Of a stretch of 64,000 nucleotides of DNA, positions 33,975 to 44,434 are shown one piece after another (positions within the stretch are counted from its first letter, which is position 1; every line of letters starts with the position of its first letter). The position numbers and the translations under genes are program-made. This stretch comes from Eurosta solidaginis (lineage: Eukaryota; Arthropoda; Insecta; Diptera; Tephritidae): positions 264,992,392-265,056,391 of the forward strand of contig NC_090323.1 of assembly GCF_040869045.1 (NCBI RefSeq), read 5' to 3'. The notes beneath the pieces are model-generated. The model was not told the DNA's origin. It saw only the letters and a list, made by a program, of their open reading frames with translations, and ran no database searches.

Positions 33975-36031
33975 ACTTTTTCATTTTGCTTTCGGTTTGC
34001 TATTTCTTAACGGTATCTTCTTTAAATTATTACTAAAATATTATAAGTGAACTCACCTAACGACTATGGTAAATTGATCTGAATTGACAGGCATTATAAG
34101 TCTTCCTTTTTATGTATGTGTATATACCAAAACATGTGCTTAATGTTTACATAGGGATGGCTTGATAAAACGTACTAGAGAAGAACTCATACCTGATGTT
34201 AAAATTTTGCGGTGCAACCTTTCTCCTCTGATCTTTACACAAATAATTTCAAACTCAACTGTCCAGTATTCTAGAGAAAGGCATTGGTACAAAATTAAAA
34301 CAAAAAGTGTTAGATATTTTATTTAACCACTTTTCGGGTTACATATACGGGTGAAATTGGTCGTATTTACTTGTTTTAGAGGTGGTTGGGCTAGCACCTT
34401 AATGGTGTTTGTTACCTGAACTTACCAGATCTATATCCGGAAAAGGATCATCAACATCTATAACGCTCCGCAAAACTGTCGGGTATTGTCTTTATCGCTA
34501 TAAGAACAAGAAGATCACCAATGTCCTTCAAGTCATCTTATTTTATTAAAGTGATTGTTGTTGGTGTGGTGTGTATTGCAATACATACTTGGAATTTAAT
34601 CAATGGAAACCGTATTGGTACTTATATCTTAACTTTACCACCCTTAGGTTGGGTTAACGTGCCGAACTTATATATAATCGGCAAGGGACCATCAACATCG
34701 GTAGCACTCCCCAAAACCGTCAGTATTTGCCTTTATCGTGACAAAAATAATAAAAGTGGTGTTCTCTATCGGAAACTACAGCCTATTCGCCCGTAACCGC
34801 TTGGCCTAAGTGAGAGATAGGCCTTAAAATTGTCACGGGTGTTAATGAAAAGTTCTTCAAGTTTATGCACTCGCCCAACCTAACTTCCGCTTGAAATACG
34901 CTGCAGGTTTCGTGCATCCTAAACTTCGGGGAATATCCCTAAACGTTTTCACCAGACCTCTGGGCCCAAATAAGTTCCCCACCCCATCCTCCCTCGGGGG
35001 TGTGTGAGTTGTGAAGTTAATAGCAAGGGCAGAAAGAGAAGTAAAAATGCTAAAATGCCTATTTTTCATAATCTATGTATATCCTGCATTTCGAAACCTT
35101 ATCCGGGCTTCTACAGCCCTCTGAACGAGATCCGCCGAATGTGTTTCACATTGCATGCGGGAGTGGTGTTATGGGAGGAGCCTGGTTATTCGAATCATGT
35201 TCATTCGCTCTGATGTTTTTCACTTGTTAGTGACATAAAAAGCAGTATCTATGTGGTATGTTTCATCGTACTACAGAATCGATATGACAACCGTATCATA
35301 GAGAACGTGCGCCACCTTTGAAGTGAGTTCTCAGAGTTTGCCAATAGCTTCACTGCAGCCGTACAAGGCCATTAAGATTTGCTGTGTTCTATTTTTTCCA
35401 TAACAGCTTGCTGTTAAATATTTCTTCAAGATTTTATAATTAGCTCAGTTTGCAGGATTTTGACCATCTATACACCGTACCCAGGTATTTCCTTTTTAAA
35501 GTCATTAAAAAAAAGTTTGTTATATTGAAAATATTGTTCAAAATACTAAAAAAATTTCGACTTTATGCAAAAAGAACTCAATTTCCATCAAAATTTTACG
35601 AAAATTTCGGAGTTTTAATTTAGAGTTTTTTTTTTGACATTTTTGAGCAAATAACTTATATATATATATAACTTATAAGCCCCTCAAAATTCGCATTGAT
35701 TTTTGACAAGTTTTTTACGAAGGGTGTTTTAGACTTTCTTCCATTAAGAAATTAAAACACCTTTCGGAAAAAATGGTCAAAAATCAATAAAAATTTTGAG
35801 GGACCTAGTACTTATACTTTGTCCGACTAAAATTGATTGGGCTACAAAACTGTATACTCAAAAAAATTCTAAAAAAATTCTAAATTTTCGTAAAATTTTC
35901 TCGAATTTTCAAATTCTCTTGAAAGTTTTTAAGCTATTGCATAGATTTTATCGCGGGCTTGGAGACTAACGTAACGGATATTTGTCAAAAAAGGTTCGAA
36001 AAGGTTCGAAAAAGGTTCAGTGTTAGCAACA
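33975..36031. other. Intron stretch with old repeats
   Basis: 34425-34505 and 34660-34745 carry two diverged copies of 'atccggaaaaggatcatcaa' / 'atcggcaagggaccatcaa' wording, and 50150-50230 holds an inverted relative: an interspersed repeat of unknown class. 35540-35940 resembles the centre of the palindromic element at 12654. Short frames here lack support. Confidence 0.45.
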
Positions 36032-36043
36032 GCCCAAATACAT

Positions 36044-36046
<3 letters not shown>
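36032..36046. repeat. Target duplication, 3' side of the R1-like LINE
   Basis: GCCCAAATACATAAA, identical to 40975-40989, directly before the T run (the poly-A tail of the minus-strand element). Confidence 0.85.
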
Positions 36047-36078
<32 letters not shown>

Positions 36079-36293
36079 TGTGTTTCGTGGAAGGAGGAAA
36101 TGCTTTATGCACTGACCGGGATATTTAAGCCTCACTGCGAGACTCTCCGAGTGTAGGACTCCCTTCTTCCATGAAGGCCTACCCACTAAAACCTAACCTC
36201 CCACGGCCCGCGCAAATCCCCGTACCTGGGACCGCGTTTAGCATTACTTCGGGTACGGGTGCGCGCTACGTGAGCTCTATGGCTACTCTCACG

Positions 36294-39200
36294 CTAATGG
36301 GCTAGGCATCCGTCTTCTCGTTTACTGGTAAGTATATGCCTCACATATGTGCTGACCGTATCCCATCTGTCTCTTCGACAGGTCATGTTATTAATGACAA
36401 TGCCCGGGGATAGGTCGCCAAGTACCTCTTCTACCCTCCTTTGCTGATGGGAGAAGTGCCTGCATTCGAAGAAGGTGTGGCGTACATCGTCTATTTCCCC
36501 ACAGTACAGACAGCTCGGGCTATCAACCTTACCCATTCTGTGTAGGTATTTGCGGAAGTAACCATGTCCCGTTAGAAACTGGGTCAGGTAAAAGTCTACC
36601 TCTCCGTACGGTCGCTTCAACCATGGATCAAGTTCAGGGATTAGTTCCCTAGTCCACTTTCCTACGATGCTGTTGCTCCACTGATCTTGCCAACGTCGGA
36701 TCGATTCTTCTCGCGCCTGCATGGCAACAGCAGCTCTACTTGCTTGCGATCCGTTGTCATATATTGTTTTTCTTTCCCCAACGAGAAGATATATCGGTAT
36801 GGTTCCCGCAACGACCAGGACAGCTTCAGCTGATACCGTGCGGTAAGCCGAAGATATTCGCAGCGCCCCTCTGCGTTGGACCGAGGTGAGGGCGACTCGG
36901 TTCTTCCGGTATTTCATTGCGTCCGCCCAGATTTCTGCACCATATAAGAGTATAGAATCCGAGGCTGATGCAAGCAACTTCCTTGTGCATGGCTTTGGGC
37001 CACCTATGTTTGCCATTAATCTACTCAACTGCGCTATTATGCGCGCAGCTCTTTCGCAGGTCCCTCGTATGTGATCCGAGAAGTTGAGTTTGCTGTCTAA
37101 CCTCACTCCCAGATATTTCGTTGAAGCGAGTGTTTCTATTGGCTGGTCCCCAACCATCATGTTCCTGGTAGTGGGAATACGTCTCTTTGTGAGGATGACG
37201 ATCTCCGTTTTGGCTGTTGCTAACTGGAGACCGTGCTCAGCCATCCACCTATTTACATTACGCATGACCTGGTTTAATTTTAGCTGTGCCAGCTCGCAGC
37301 TTGGTGCTGTTATCACAGCTGCCACGTCGCCTGCAAATGCAACGAGGAAGGTGCTTTCTGGCATGTCTAATCGAAGAAGACTGTCGTAAGTTATATTCCA
37401 GAGATCGGGACCTAGTACCGAACCCTGGGCTGCTCCACCTGTTATTTTTACCTTTTTTTGGCCGTGAGTACTTTCATATATTAGATACCTCTCTCTTAGG
37501 TAGTCCCTTAAAATTTCTAACAAATATTGCGGTACTTTGAAAGTGCTTTCTAGTGCCTTAAGCATGTCCTCCCACCTAGCTGAGTTAAAAGCGTTTTTGA
37601 CGTCCAGCGTGACCAGCAACACTATAGGTCTTGCTCTGTGGCACGCTGTCTCGGCTTTCTTGACTGCGTCTATAACTTCTGCTATGGCATCTATTGTAGA
37701 GTGCCCCCTCCGAAAACCATGCTGTCTGGGCGACAGTCCTCCGGCGTCCTGTAACGCTCTGGTGAGGCGTTGCTTCAGGAGACTCTCCATCAATTTCCCT
37801 GCTGTGTCCAACATACATAGGGGACGGTAGGATGATGGAGAGTTGGGATCTCCTTTCCCTTTTGGAATGAGAACCAGTCGTGCTGTCTTCCATATGGTGG
37901 GGAAAATTCTTTCTTCGAGACATTTGTTGTACATGTGCAACATAAGTTCTGGGCAGTCGTTTGCAGCTAGTCTAATTGCCTCCGCGGGTATTCCGTCGGG
38001 CCCAGATGCTTTCCTAGGTTTCATAGTTCGCACGGCAGTTTTAAGCTCTTCTTCTTGGAATGGTTCCACGTTGCGATCTTCATGGGTAACGTACCCGCCC
38101 TCCCTAGGCAGTTGGGTGGGAAACAGGCCATTCACAATGTTCCTTATTTGGTTCTCGTCCATCAGCTGGTTTGGCGGACGGAACTTCTTCATTACTATCT
38201 TATATCCCTGCCCCCATGGGTCTCGATCCACTTCCTCGCAAAGCGCTTTCCAGCACTTAAGCTTGCTTTGCTTAATGGCAGCACTAAGAGCTTTCTTCGC
38301 TCCTTTGTACGCTTCCGACTTTTCTAGAGCCTCAGGCCTGCCGCGCGCGCGAGTTGCTAGCCTTCGCATCCTGTGGCATATTTTCCGCAGCTCCGCGATT
38401 TCGCTATTCCACCAGTATACCTGCTTTTTGCCCCTCCACACTCCCCTCCGTGGCATAGAGAGGTTGCAAGCGTGGCGAAGACAGCTCATTGTCTTTTCAA
38501 CCGTCTCTTCCGTCGGACTGGAGTTGTTGATTATCCGTCGGGCATCCCCCAGTACTGATGCGGAGAACGTGGCAGAGTCGACCTTGGATGCGTCCCATGC
38601 TTTTGTTCTGCGTGGCCCGTTCGGAATCTGCCTCTGACCGGGATCGTTTAGGTGGAAAGTGATGTAGTTGTGATCGCTGCCAGTCAGATCCTCTATGACT
38701 CTCCATCCAGCAGCGGTCAGCAGCAGGCTTTCTGACACTAGTGTTACATCGGGGATCGAGTATCCAAAGCCTGGCCGTCGGTATGTAGGGGTCGTACCAG
38801 TGTTAAGCACGTTCAAACCGAGCCTGGCTGCCATCTCAAGGACTAACCTTCCACGGGTGTTAGTCTGCGGCATTCCCCATTCGACGGCTCTTGCGTTAAA
38901 GTCTCCCGCCACAACCAGGTTACTAGTTAAGTCCCTCAGGTCGTCTTCAATAAGTTCAAGCTTCTCCCTGAACGTTTGAATGGGATCATTCGGGGACAAG
39001 TAGCAGCTTACTATTGTGGTATTATTCGTAGTTAGGCGGACGTAGCCTTGTCCGGCAACACGGTTCACAATATTGGCGTTTGCATCTGTCATCCAGATTG
39101 CGGCGGTGCCGGTGTTGTCTATATGCCAATCATTTCGGGCTCTATAGGGTTCGCTGATGATAACGCTGTTAGCTTTATGGTCTAAGACCAACTGTTGTAG

Positions 39201-39311
39201 TAGCCCATCAGCAAGTCTGCTCCGGTTTAGGTTGCCTTGGATAAAACTAATCACTATTGAATTGAGACTTTGGCCTTTGCAACAGCGAGTGCCGCTCTGA
39301 AAATGCTGCAT
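36294..39311 (-). CDS. R1-like ORF2: endonuclease + reverse transcriptase
   Basis: 1,005 residues, no stop. Residues ~25-230: EEP endonuclease with FIQGNLNRSR, VVAGDFNARAVEWG, NTRGRLVLEM, TPTYRRPGFGYSIPDVT and GSDHNYI. Residues ~430-720: reverse transcriptase with SYRPLCMLDTAGKLMESLL, QHGFRRGHSTIDAI, LLVTLDVKNAFNSARW and GGAAQGSVLGPDLWNI. The catalytic box reads VAFAGDVAAVI: the first of the paired aspartates is Gly (codon GGC at 37329-37331, residue 661), one transition from GAC. Near the end CLYCGEIDDVRHTFFEC is the CCHC motif usual for this clade. It overlaps ORF1 by 58 bp in another frame. The protein would nick DNA and prime reverse transcription, but loss of a metal-binding Asp should kill polymerase activity. 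Clade from motif look. Confidence 0.92.
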   Translation of the reverse strand: MQHFQSGTRCCKGQSLNSIVISFIQGNLNRSRLADGLLQQLVLDHKANSVIISEPYRARNDWHIDNTGTAAIWMTDANANIVNRVAGQGYVRLTTNNTTIVSCYLSPNDPIQTFREKLELIEDDLRDLTSNLVVAGDFNARAVEWGMPQTNTRGRLVLEMAARLGLNVLNTGTTPTYRRPGFGYSIPDVTLVSESLLLTAAGWRVIEDLTGSDHNYITFHLNDPGQRQIPNGPRRTKAWDASKVDSATFSASVLGDARRIINNSSPTEETVEKTMSCLRHACNLSMPRRGVWRGKKQVYWWNSEIAELRKICHRMRRLATRARGRPEALEKSEAYKGAKKALSAAIKQSKLKCWKALCEEVDRDPWGQGYKIVMKKFRPPNQLMDENQIRNIVNGLFPTQLPREGGYVTHEDRNVEPFQEEELKTAVRTMKPRKASGPDGIPAEAIRLAANDCPELMLHMYNKCLEERIFPTIWKTARLVLIPKGKGDPNSPSSYRPLCMLDTAGKLMESLLKQRLTRALQDAGGLSPRQHGFRRGHSTIDAIAEVIDAVKKAETACHRARPIVLLVTLDVKNAFNSARWEDMLKALESTFKVPQYLLEILRDYLRERYLIYESTHGQKKVKITGGAAQGSVLGPDLWNITYDSLLRLDMPESTFLVAFAGDVAAVITAPSCELAQLKLNQVMRNVNRWMAEHGLQLATAKTEIVILTKRRIPTTRNMMVGDQPIETLASTKYLGVRLDSKLNFSDHIRGTCERAARIIAQLSRLMANIGGPKPCTRKLLASASDSILLYGAEIWADAMKYRKNRVALTSVQRRGALRISSAYRTVSAEAVLVVAGTIPIYLLVGERKTIYDNGSQASRAAVAMQAREESIRRWQDQWSNSIVGKWTRELIPELDPWLKRPYGEVDFYLTQFLTGHGYFRKYLHRMGKVDSPSCLYCGEIDDVRHTFFECRHFSHQQRRVEEVLGDLSPGIVINNMTCRRDRWDTVSTYVRHILTSKREDGCLAH

Positions 39312-40342
39312 GCTCCAGATCCAGGGACATGATCGAGCTTCTGTGTATTACACAGGTAACATTTTGGAGCTGCGGTACAGGCCGAAGCTTTGTGGCCGCT
39401 TTGCCCACACTTCCAGCAGGCGTTATTCCTGTCTGGACCCTTGCATTCTGCCTTCCGGTGTCCGCAGCCGAGACACCTAAGGCAGCGTTGTACTTCTGCT
39501 CGCTGTCTGATTCGGCACTGTATCCATCCGATAGGAATTTTACCTTTTTTGAGTAGGGCGTTGCCAATATTCTCGTCCACTTCGACGACCGCCATTTTCT
39601 GTTCTCTTTGGTTTGCTGCGAACACAGAGACACGGAGAGGTCTAGTGATTTCTTCTTTTCCGACCTCCCTCCTTATTGCGTCTTGGATTTCTGTTTCAGT
39701 TGTGAGACAGTCCATGCCACGTACTTCCAACTTCATCCGCTTGGAGAGCTGTTGTGCTTCACCGACCTCTCCTACTGCTCGTTCTGAGCTCGTTCGTGCC
39801 CTCTTGCTTTTTCGGCCCGATTCTCTGCTCTCATCTACCTTTTGGGCCCTTAACGATCCCATGCAGCTTAACGCTTCCTCGAGAAGAGCCATACCGGTTT
39901 TTATGTCCTTGGACACGGTCTTTTGCTTGAGAGCGGTTTCCTGCATCTCGCGCAGCACTGATAAAGCGTACTCCAGCAGTTCGTCTTGGCTCTTCCCTTC
40001 GAGGCTTGTGTATGAGAGTGAGCCTCTTGGCGGAGTCGCACGTTTCTCCTTCCCAACAGCGCGCTGTGCAACGACATTGGGTGAGCTGACCGACGCTTTT
40101 TCCCTTGCAGTAGCAGGTGTTGACTGGCTGGGGTTATTGCGCAGCTGTGCTTTCGCTGCCTTTGTCTTTTCCGCCGATTCGGTGCCTTGTGTGGGCATTA
40201 CCGACAAGGTCGCTTTAGCGGGGGTTGTTAAAACCGGCGATCTCAGCACTTTAGTGCTCTTCTTGAACACCGCTTCATCGCCCCTTTCTTTCTCGCTTTC
40301 TCTACTTTTATCTTCCTTTGTTGTTTTTATTTTGTTGCTCAT
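39254..40342 (-). CDS. R1-like ORF1 (Gag-like, three zinc knuckles)
   Basis: 362 residues starting MSNKIKTTKEDKSRESEK. A Lys/Glu/Ser-rich N-terminal half (to ~residue 200) is probably disordered and basic. Then an RRM-like or Gag-like part (MKLEVRGMDCLTTETEIQDA...). C-terminal zinc knuckles: CLRCLGCGHRKAEC, CWKCGQSGHKASAC and CYLC...H.....C. It likely coats the element RNA in the ribonucleoprotein particle. It ends inside the start of ORF2, as in R1-type elements where ORF2 is translated by reinitiation or frameshift. Intact frame. Confidence 0.88.
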   Translation of the reverse strand: MSNKIKTTKEDKSRESEKERGDEAVFKKSTKVLRSPVLTTPAKATLSVMPTQGTESAEKTKAAKAQLRNNPSQSTPATAREKASVSSPNVVAQRAVGKEKRATPPRGSLSYTSLEGKSQDELLEYALSVLREMQETALKQKTVSKDIKTGMALLEEALSCMGSLRAQKVDESRESGRKSKRARTSSERAVGEVGEAQQLSKRMKLEVRGMDCLTTETEIQDAIRREVGKEEITRPLRVSVFAANQREQKMAVVEVDENIGNALLKKGKIPIGWIQCRIRQRAEVQRCLRCLGCGHRKAECKGPDRNNACWKCGQSGHKASACTAAPKCYLCNTQKLDHVPGSGACSIFRAALAVAKAKVSIQ

Positions 40343-40974
40343 TTGTTCTATTGGGTCTCCGCTTCAAGCCGCTATCTCCGCACGATGTGCAGTCGCCGTC
40401 TTCAATTCCCGTGGTTATCTTTGCAGAAGCAGGGAGGCCACGCGTGGGTTGACACAGGTCCTTATGGGAGTCTGTGTTCAGAGCCAGAATACAGCGTTAG
40501 TCAGGAGTCGTCTCAACTGAGCCTGCACCACCAACTTAATGGCGACGTGCTTCGAACGTACTTGAAGACCTGCCAAGGTTTTAACGAGACGGAGACGATG
40601 CCGATATTAACCTACCAGCCGTTTCGGCGAGGTGTCACCCTTGTTTATTAAGGTAGTAGCCTATCGTCATCGCCAGCCCGTAGCAATCAGTTCATAATCA
40701 TATTTCCAGTTTTGGTCAACAGGATCTTACTGGTCTCGATCCTGTGGATGCTTGATGGGGTATTTTAGGGCGGCATCCTATCGCCCTTCCACCGGAACTT
40801 TGGGATGTGTTGCCCTTAGAGCAACACATTCCCATTTTTCCACTGGATTGCTCGTTTTGGTTCGCCCTGAGTACTTAATTCACTCAGTACCTCCCGTCTT
40901 GTGGGAAGCGTTCCTCTATCCACCACCTGAGGAGGCGCCCGGTAGGGGACCGATACCCCCGCGGGAATACATAC

Positions 40975-40989
40975 GCCCAAATACATAAA
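40975..40989. repeat. Target duplication, 5' side of the R1-like LINE
   Basis: GCCCAAATACATAAA, exact match to 36032-36046; marks the element's 5' end at 40974, so the copy is not 5'-truncated. Confidence 0.85.
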
Positions 40990-41004
40990 ATTGGATCTCT
41001 ATCA

Positions 41005-41731
41005 TAAAGTTAAAGTTAAAGTTAAAGTTAAAGTTAAAGTTAAAGTTAAAGTTAAAGTTAAAGTTAAAGGGAAAGTTAAAGTTAATGTTAAATTTAAAGT
41101 CAAAGTGAAAGTTAAAGTTAAATTTAAAAATAAAGTTAAAGTTAAAGTTAAAGTTAAAGTTAAAGTTAAAGTTAAAGTTAAATTTAAAGTTAAAGTTAAA
41201 GTTAAAGTTAAAGTCAAAGTTAAAGATAAAGTTAAAGTTAAAGTTAAAGTGAAAGTTAAAGTTAAAGTTGAAGTTAAAGTTAAAGTAAAAGTTAAAGGTA
41301 ATGTGGAAGTTAAAGTTAAAGTTAAAGTGAATGTTAACGTTAAAGTTAAAGTTAAAGCTAAAGCTAAAGTTAAAGTTAAAGGGAAAGTTAAAGTTAATGT
41401 TAAATTTAAAGTCAAAGTGAAAGTTAAAGTTAAATTTAAAAATAAAGTTAAAGTTAAATTTAAAGTTAAAGTCAAAGTTAAAGTCAAAGATAAAGTTAAA
41501 GTTAAAAATAAAGTTAAAGTTAAAGTGAAAGTTAAAGTTGAAGTTAAAGTTAAAGTAAAAGTTAAAGTTAAAGTTAATGTGGAAGTTAAAGTTAAAGTTA
41601 AAGTGAATGTTAAAGTTAAAGTGAAAGTTAAAGTTAAAATTAAACTTAAAAATAAAATTAAAGTTAAAGTGAAAGTTAAAGTTAACGTTAAAGTTGAAGT
41701 GAAAGTGAAAGTTTAAGTTAAAGTTAAAGTT
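41005..41731. repeat. AAAGTT hexanucleotide satellite, ~725 bp
   Basis: About 120 hexamers of AAAGTT/GTTAAA with point variants and no indels that break the six-base phase for most of its length. Because the unit is a multiple of three, both strands are open (Lys-Val on plus, Leu-Thr on minus); these are not genes. A variant string with 'gggaaagtt...aaaaataaag' appears at ~41069 and again at ~41380, a ~311-bp higher-order copy. Confidence 0.95.
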
Positions 41732-41739
41732 AGCGATGT

Positions 41740-42190
41740 TAATGTTAGGCGCTCATTTGTTGGAGATAATTGTAAGTGCTTATGCAAACTTAGAAATGGT
41801 CTACACATTGTCATGGTAGCAATTTACATTTATCCGAATCCAAAATTGGACGAGGTAGAGTATTTTATTCATCGCAATTTACTGGAGTACTCTGAAGAAG
41901 GGCAAAAATACTTGGTACAAATGGTAATAAATTTCCACTTGTCTTGGCCGGCGATTTCAACATCAATTTCGCTGATAAAAAATCAGAGCGGTTGACAAGT
42001 TTTCTTTTTGAAAAATTCAATTTGAAAATAAATAATGAGCCAAAAGAATCCACAACAAAATATGGGACCACCATTGACGCGGTATTTTCAAGATATTTAG
42101 AGGATATCCAGTCTCAAACGTACATATGTTTCCTATTTCAGTTACCATAAACCTATAATTTCAATTATAAATATTCCTGAATAACCTATG
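41740..42190 (+). pseudogene. EEP endonuclease fragment, probably Helentron-type
   Basis: Frame 1: NGLHIVMVAIYIYPNPKLDEVEYFIH...; after a frame slip near 41930: PLVLAGDFNINFADKKSERL, KFNLKINNEP and TTKYGTTIDAVFSRYL. GDFN with GTTIDAVFSR is the second half of an exonuclease/endonuclease/phosphatase domain of the kind found in insect Helentrons (remembered). No helicase or Rep part is visible nearby. It follows the satellite directly, so the satellite and this piece may belong to one element. Confidence 0.6.
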
Positions 42191-44000
42191 TATGTACATA
42201 TCTTGTAAGATAATAATACAAATTTTTTAACCAATATTAACTTCTCATGTATTCAATAAAAGTAAAAAATTTGTTTTCTTATCGGTCACCACGCTTAAAA
42301 AGTGTAACTTGAATTAATATCAAAGAAAACAAAATGTTGCATAAATATTATAATTGCATAAGTTGATAATATGCAATAGCTTTACCGCGGCAGTCCCCGA
42401 GTGCCATACGTCCTTTTTTTCTTAAATTAACGGAATTCGAAAAAGGAATTTAATTGACGACATTTGATTAAAAATAATGTCACTGCTATTTTCGTGTTCC
42501 TTGCTGCATATAGACCTCATACCTTTCATGAATGGAGTTGAGCAATAAGTGTTGAAATTTTAAAAATTCATTAACTCTGAACAATCGGTTGTATGGGATA
42601 TATATAATATAAAACCAATCTTTCGCAATTTATTCCTTATGTCTAAACATCTGTTAAAGTGAAGAATAAATAACAAAAACCCATTTTCTCGAAAATCGGT
42701 TGTATGAGTGATATATGGTTTGCTGGTCCGAACGTTAGTTCCGACAAATGTTTAATCAGACACCCAAATATAGCCGTTCACCAAATTTTATTAAGATATT
42801 TAAAAATTTGAGGAAGTAGTTTGCGTTCAAACAGATACATAGACCGACATGGTTAAATCAACTCAGCTTGTATCATTTCGGTATACTTATTTGTGGGTCT
42901 ATCTCTTCTCCTTTAAGGACTTACAATTTTGAGATTTGTGCCAAACTTAATACAGTCACCATTAGTTTTCATGTAAGGTATAAAATCACCAATTCTTTTA
43001 CGTTATTTGGCATACCTTAAAACTGTTTTCGCAAGTGATTTAATACACCAAGAATTAATCACCCATGCGAAAAACGTTTCCAAAACCTCCTCAAGCAGTA
43101 ATTGCATAAGTAAATAAACAAACAAATGCTTAGATAAGCAGCTCATAGCCGCAGCTAAATTTCAAATGAAACTATTTGCCAATAAAATATTTAGCAAGTG
43201 CCAATGAGACAGCAATTTTATTGCCACCGCTTAAACCCACTTGCACCATGGTAAGCAATAATAAAAATTATGTATTAACAAACTTCTCTCCCACAGTCAT
43301 ATTACGTACATACAAATTGTTCCGACATGCCAAATTGTGCCACCAACAAAGTTAACCTAAATTTCATACAACAAAGAAGGGTAAATTACTCTTCTGTTAT
43401 CTCCATGGACATCTTAAACTTCGGGACTGGGTGAAATTTAATGACCCACATCATTGCGCTGCACCGAGGTATACACATAGTATAACAGCTCTTAGTGTTC
43501 ACATATTAGTGGCTTGATAGCTAGTCAATAAATTAAATCCCCTGCTGGGAAAATCGATTATACTTAAATCATTTTCTATTATCTACTTATCTACTAAAAA
43601 ATGGTGGAAGCTCCAAATTTTTAAGAGAGGGTCTACATCGCTTCTATCACAGCCTTCATGTTGTTCTTATCGTTACTAGTGGGAAATTTTTTTTTTTTTT
43701 TTTTTTGCACATACAGGTTCACGAGCAATAACGGATCAAGTGTCACGCCACTTAGATAGAATATTATCTTACTTGATACAGCAAAATCTGGATGAATGAA
43801 TGTTAACTTACTCAGGTGATACTGTAGCATATAGTGTCCTCTGCATTTTTTAGTGAGAGTTCCTAGCTTCTCTATTTTCAAATTAATAAGTTTAGGTCAT
43901 ACCCTTTTTGATGGGCTTTAATACTATTTGTTCTGCGTTTGCCCACGGCTATCAATCGAGTGTTGCCTAGACTGCTTTGTTTCGCAGCTACATATTTGTA
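42191..44000. other. Intron stretch, no gene supported
   Basis: 42420-42512 resembles the right end of the palindromic element at 13480-13605. A pure T run at 43688-43706 is noted. Otherwise no domain, RNA gene or element end. Confidence 0.4.
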
Positions 44001-44001
44001 G

Positions 44002-44286
44002 TTAGAAAGTCTGCTCTGTAGCACCCTGACCTTCACCTTCACGTCCCTTATGGCCGCCTAATGAAATCTTGATTTTCGTTCCGAAGTGTTTGAGAACTCT
44101 AATGCTGCCACCCTGTAACTTGCTTAGAAGTGGTTGTATAAACTGCAACGCACACAAGGGTACCTGACGGTTTGTCTGCCGTGATGCAGAAACGCCTCGA
44201 GGATAAACCTCTTTGTGGGCATTCTCTCTCGCAAACTTCTTTGCAGTAAGTAGCTTAGGTAATCCTAAGCCTCTAGCATTTGCCAC
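44002..44286 (-). CDS. Unrecognised 94-codon open frame
   Basis: MANARGLGLPKLLTAKKFARENAH... is basic with a Gly-rich tail (GGHKGREGEGQGATEQTF). Base composition is more GC-rich than the flanks, like the nearby LINE, and the frame stays open upstream of the Met. It may be a fragment of another transposon's Gag-like protein. No domain recognised; it could be chance. Confidence 0.25.
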   Translation of the reverse strand: MANARGLGLPKLLTAKKFARENAHKEVYPRGVSASRQTNRQVPLCALQFIQPLLSKLQGGSIRVLKHFGTKIKISLGGHKGREGEGQGATEQTF

Positions 44287-44314
44287 GAGTATGAGTTATT
44301 TTATTTATACGCCC

Positions 44315-44327
44315 TGGTTTTTGGTAT
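44315..44327. repeat. Target duplication, 3' side of the RNase H LINE
   Basis: TGGTTTTTGGTAT, identical to 49000-49012. It touches a GGTA-type repeat tail (44328-44342), the 3' end of the minus-strand element. Confidence 0.8.
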
Positions 44328-44434
44328 GGTAGGTAGGTAGGTTGAACTGGCCGGTCCATGAGGACCTCACATAGACTGATTGAGTCCGTAGTGTTACCAG
44401 AAGTTTGTTTTAACGACCAAACTGAAAAACCCTA

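Larger units (their letters stand above)
36047..40974 (-). mobile_element. Full-length R1-clade-like non-LTR retrotransposon
   Basis: About 4.93 kb between 15-bp GCCCAAATACATAAA duplications. Minus strand order: 5' UTR (40974-40343), ORF1 with CCHC knuckles (40342-39254), ORF2 with endonuclease and reverse transcriptase (39311-36294), short 3' UTR, poly(A) (plus-strand T run 36047-36077). Both frames are uninterrupted, implying a recent insertion, but the catalytic box of ORF2 carries a substitution. It sits in the large host intron, next to the AAAGTT satellite. Confidence 0.9.

Noticed and set aside
34521..34796. 91-codon frame with an N-terminal hydrophobic stretch
   Set aside because: It overlaps a repeat with another copy at 34425-34505, and no domain is seen.
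37843..40520. Long plus-strand frames of 264 and 376 codons
   Set aside because: They lie antisense to the intact ORF1 and ORF2 of the R1-like LINE and show no domain.
40991..41716. 241-residue Lys-Val and 161-residue Leu-Thr open frames
   Set aside because: They are the two translations of the AAAGTT hexamer satellite; a unit divisible by three keeps both strands open.
41005..41731. Telomeric repeat
   Set aside because: The hexamer AAAGTT is not TTAGG or a known telomere repeat, and higher flies lack simple telomere repeats; single-copy DNA lies on both sides.
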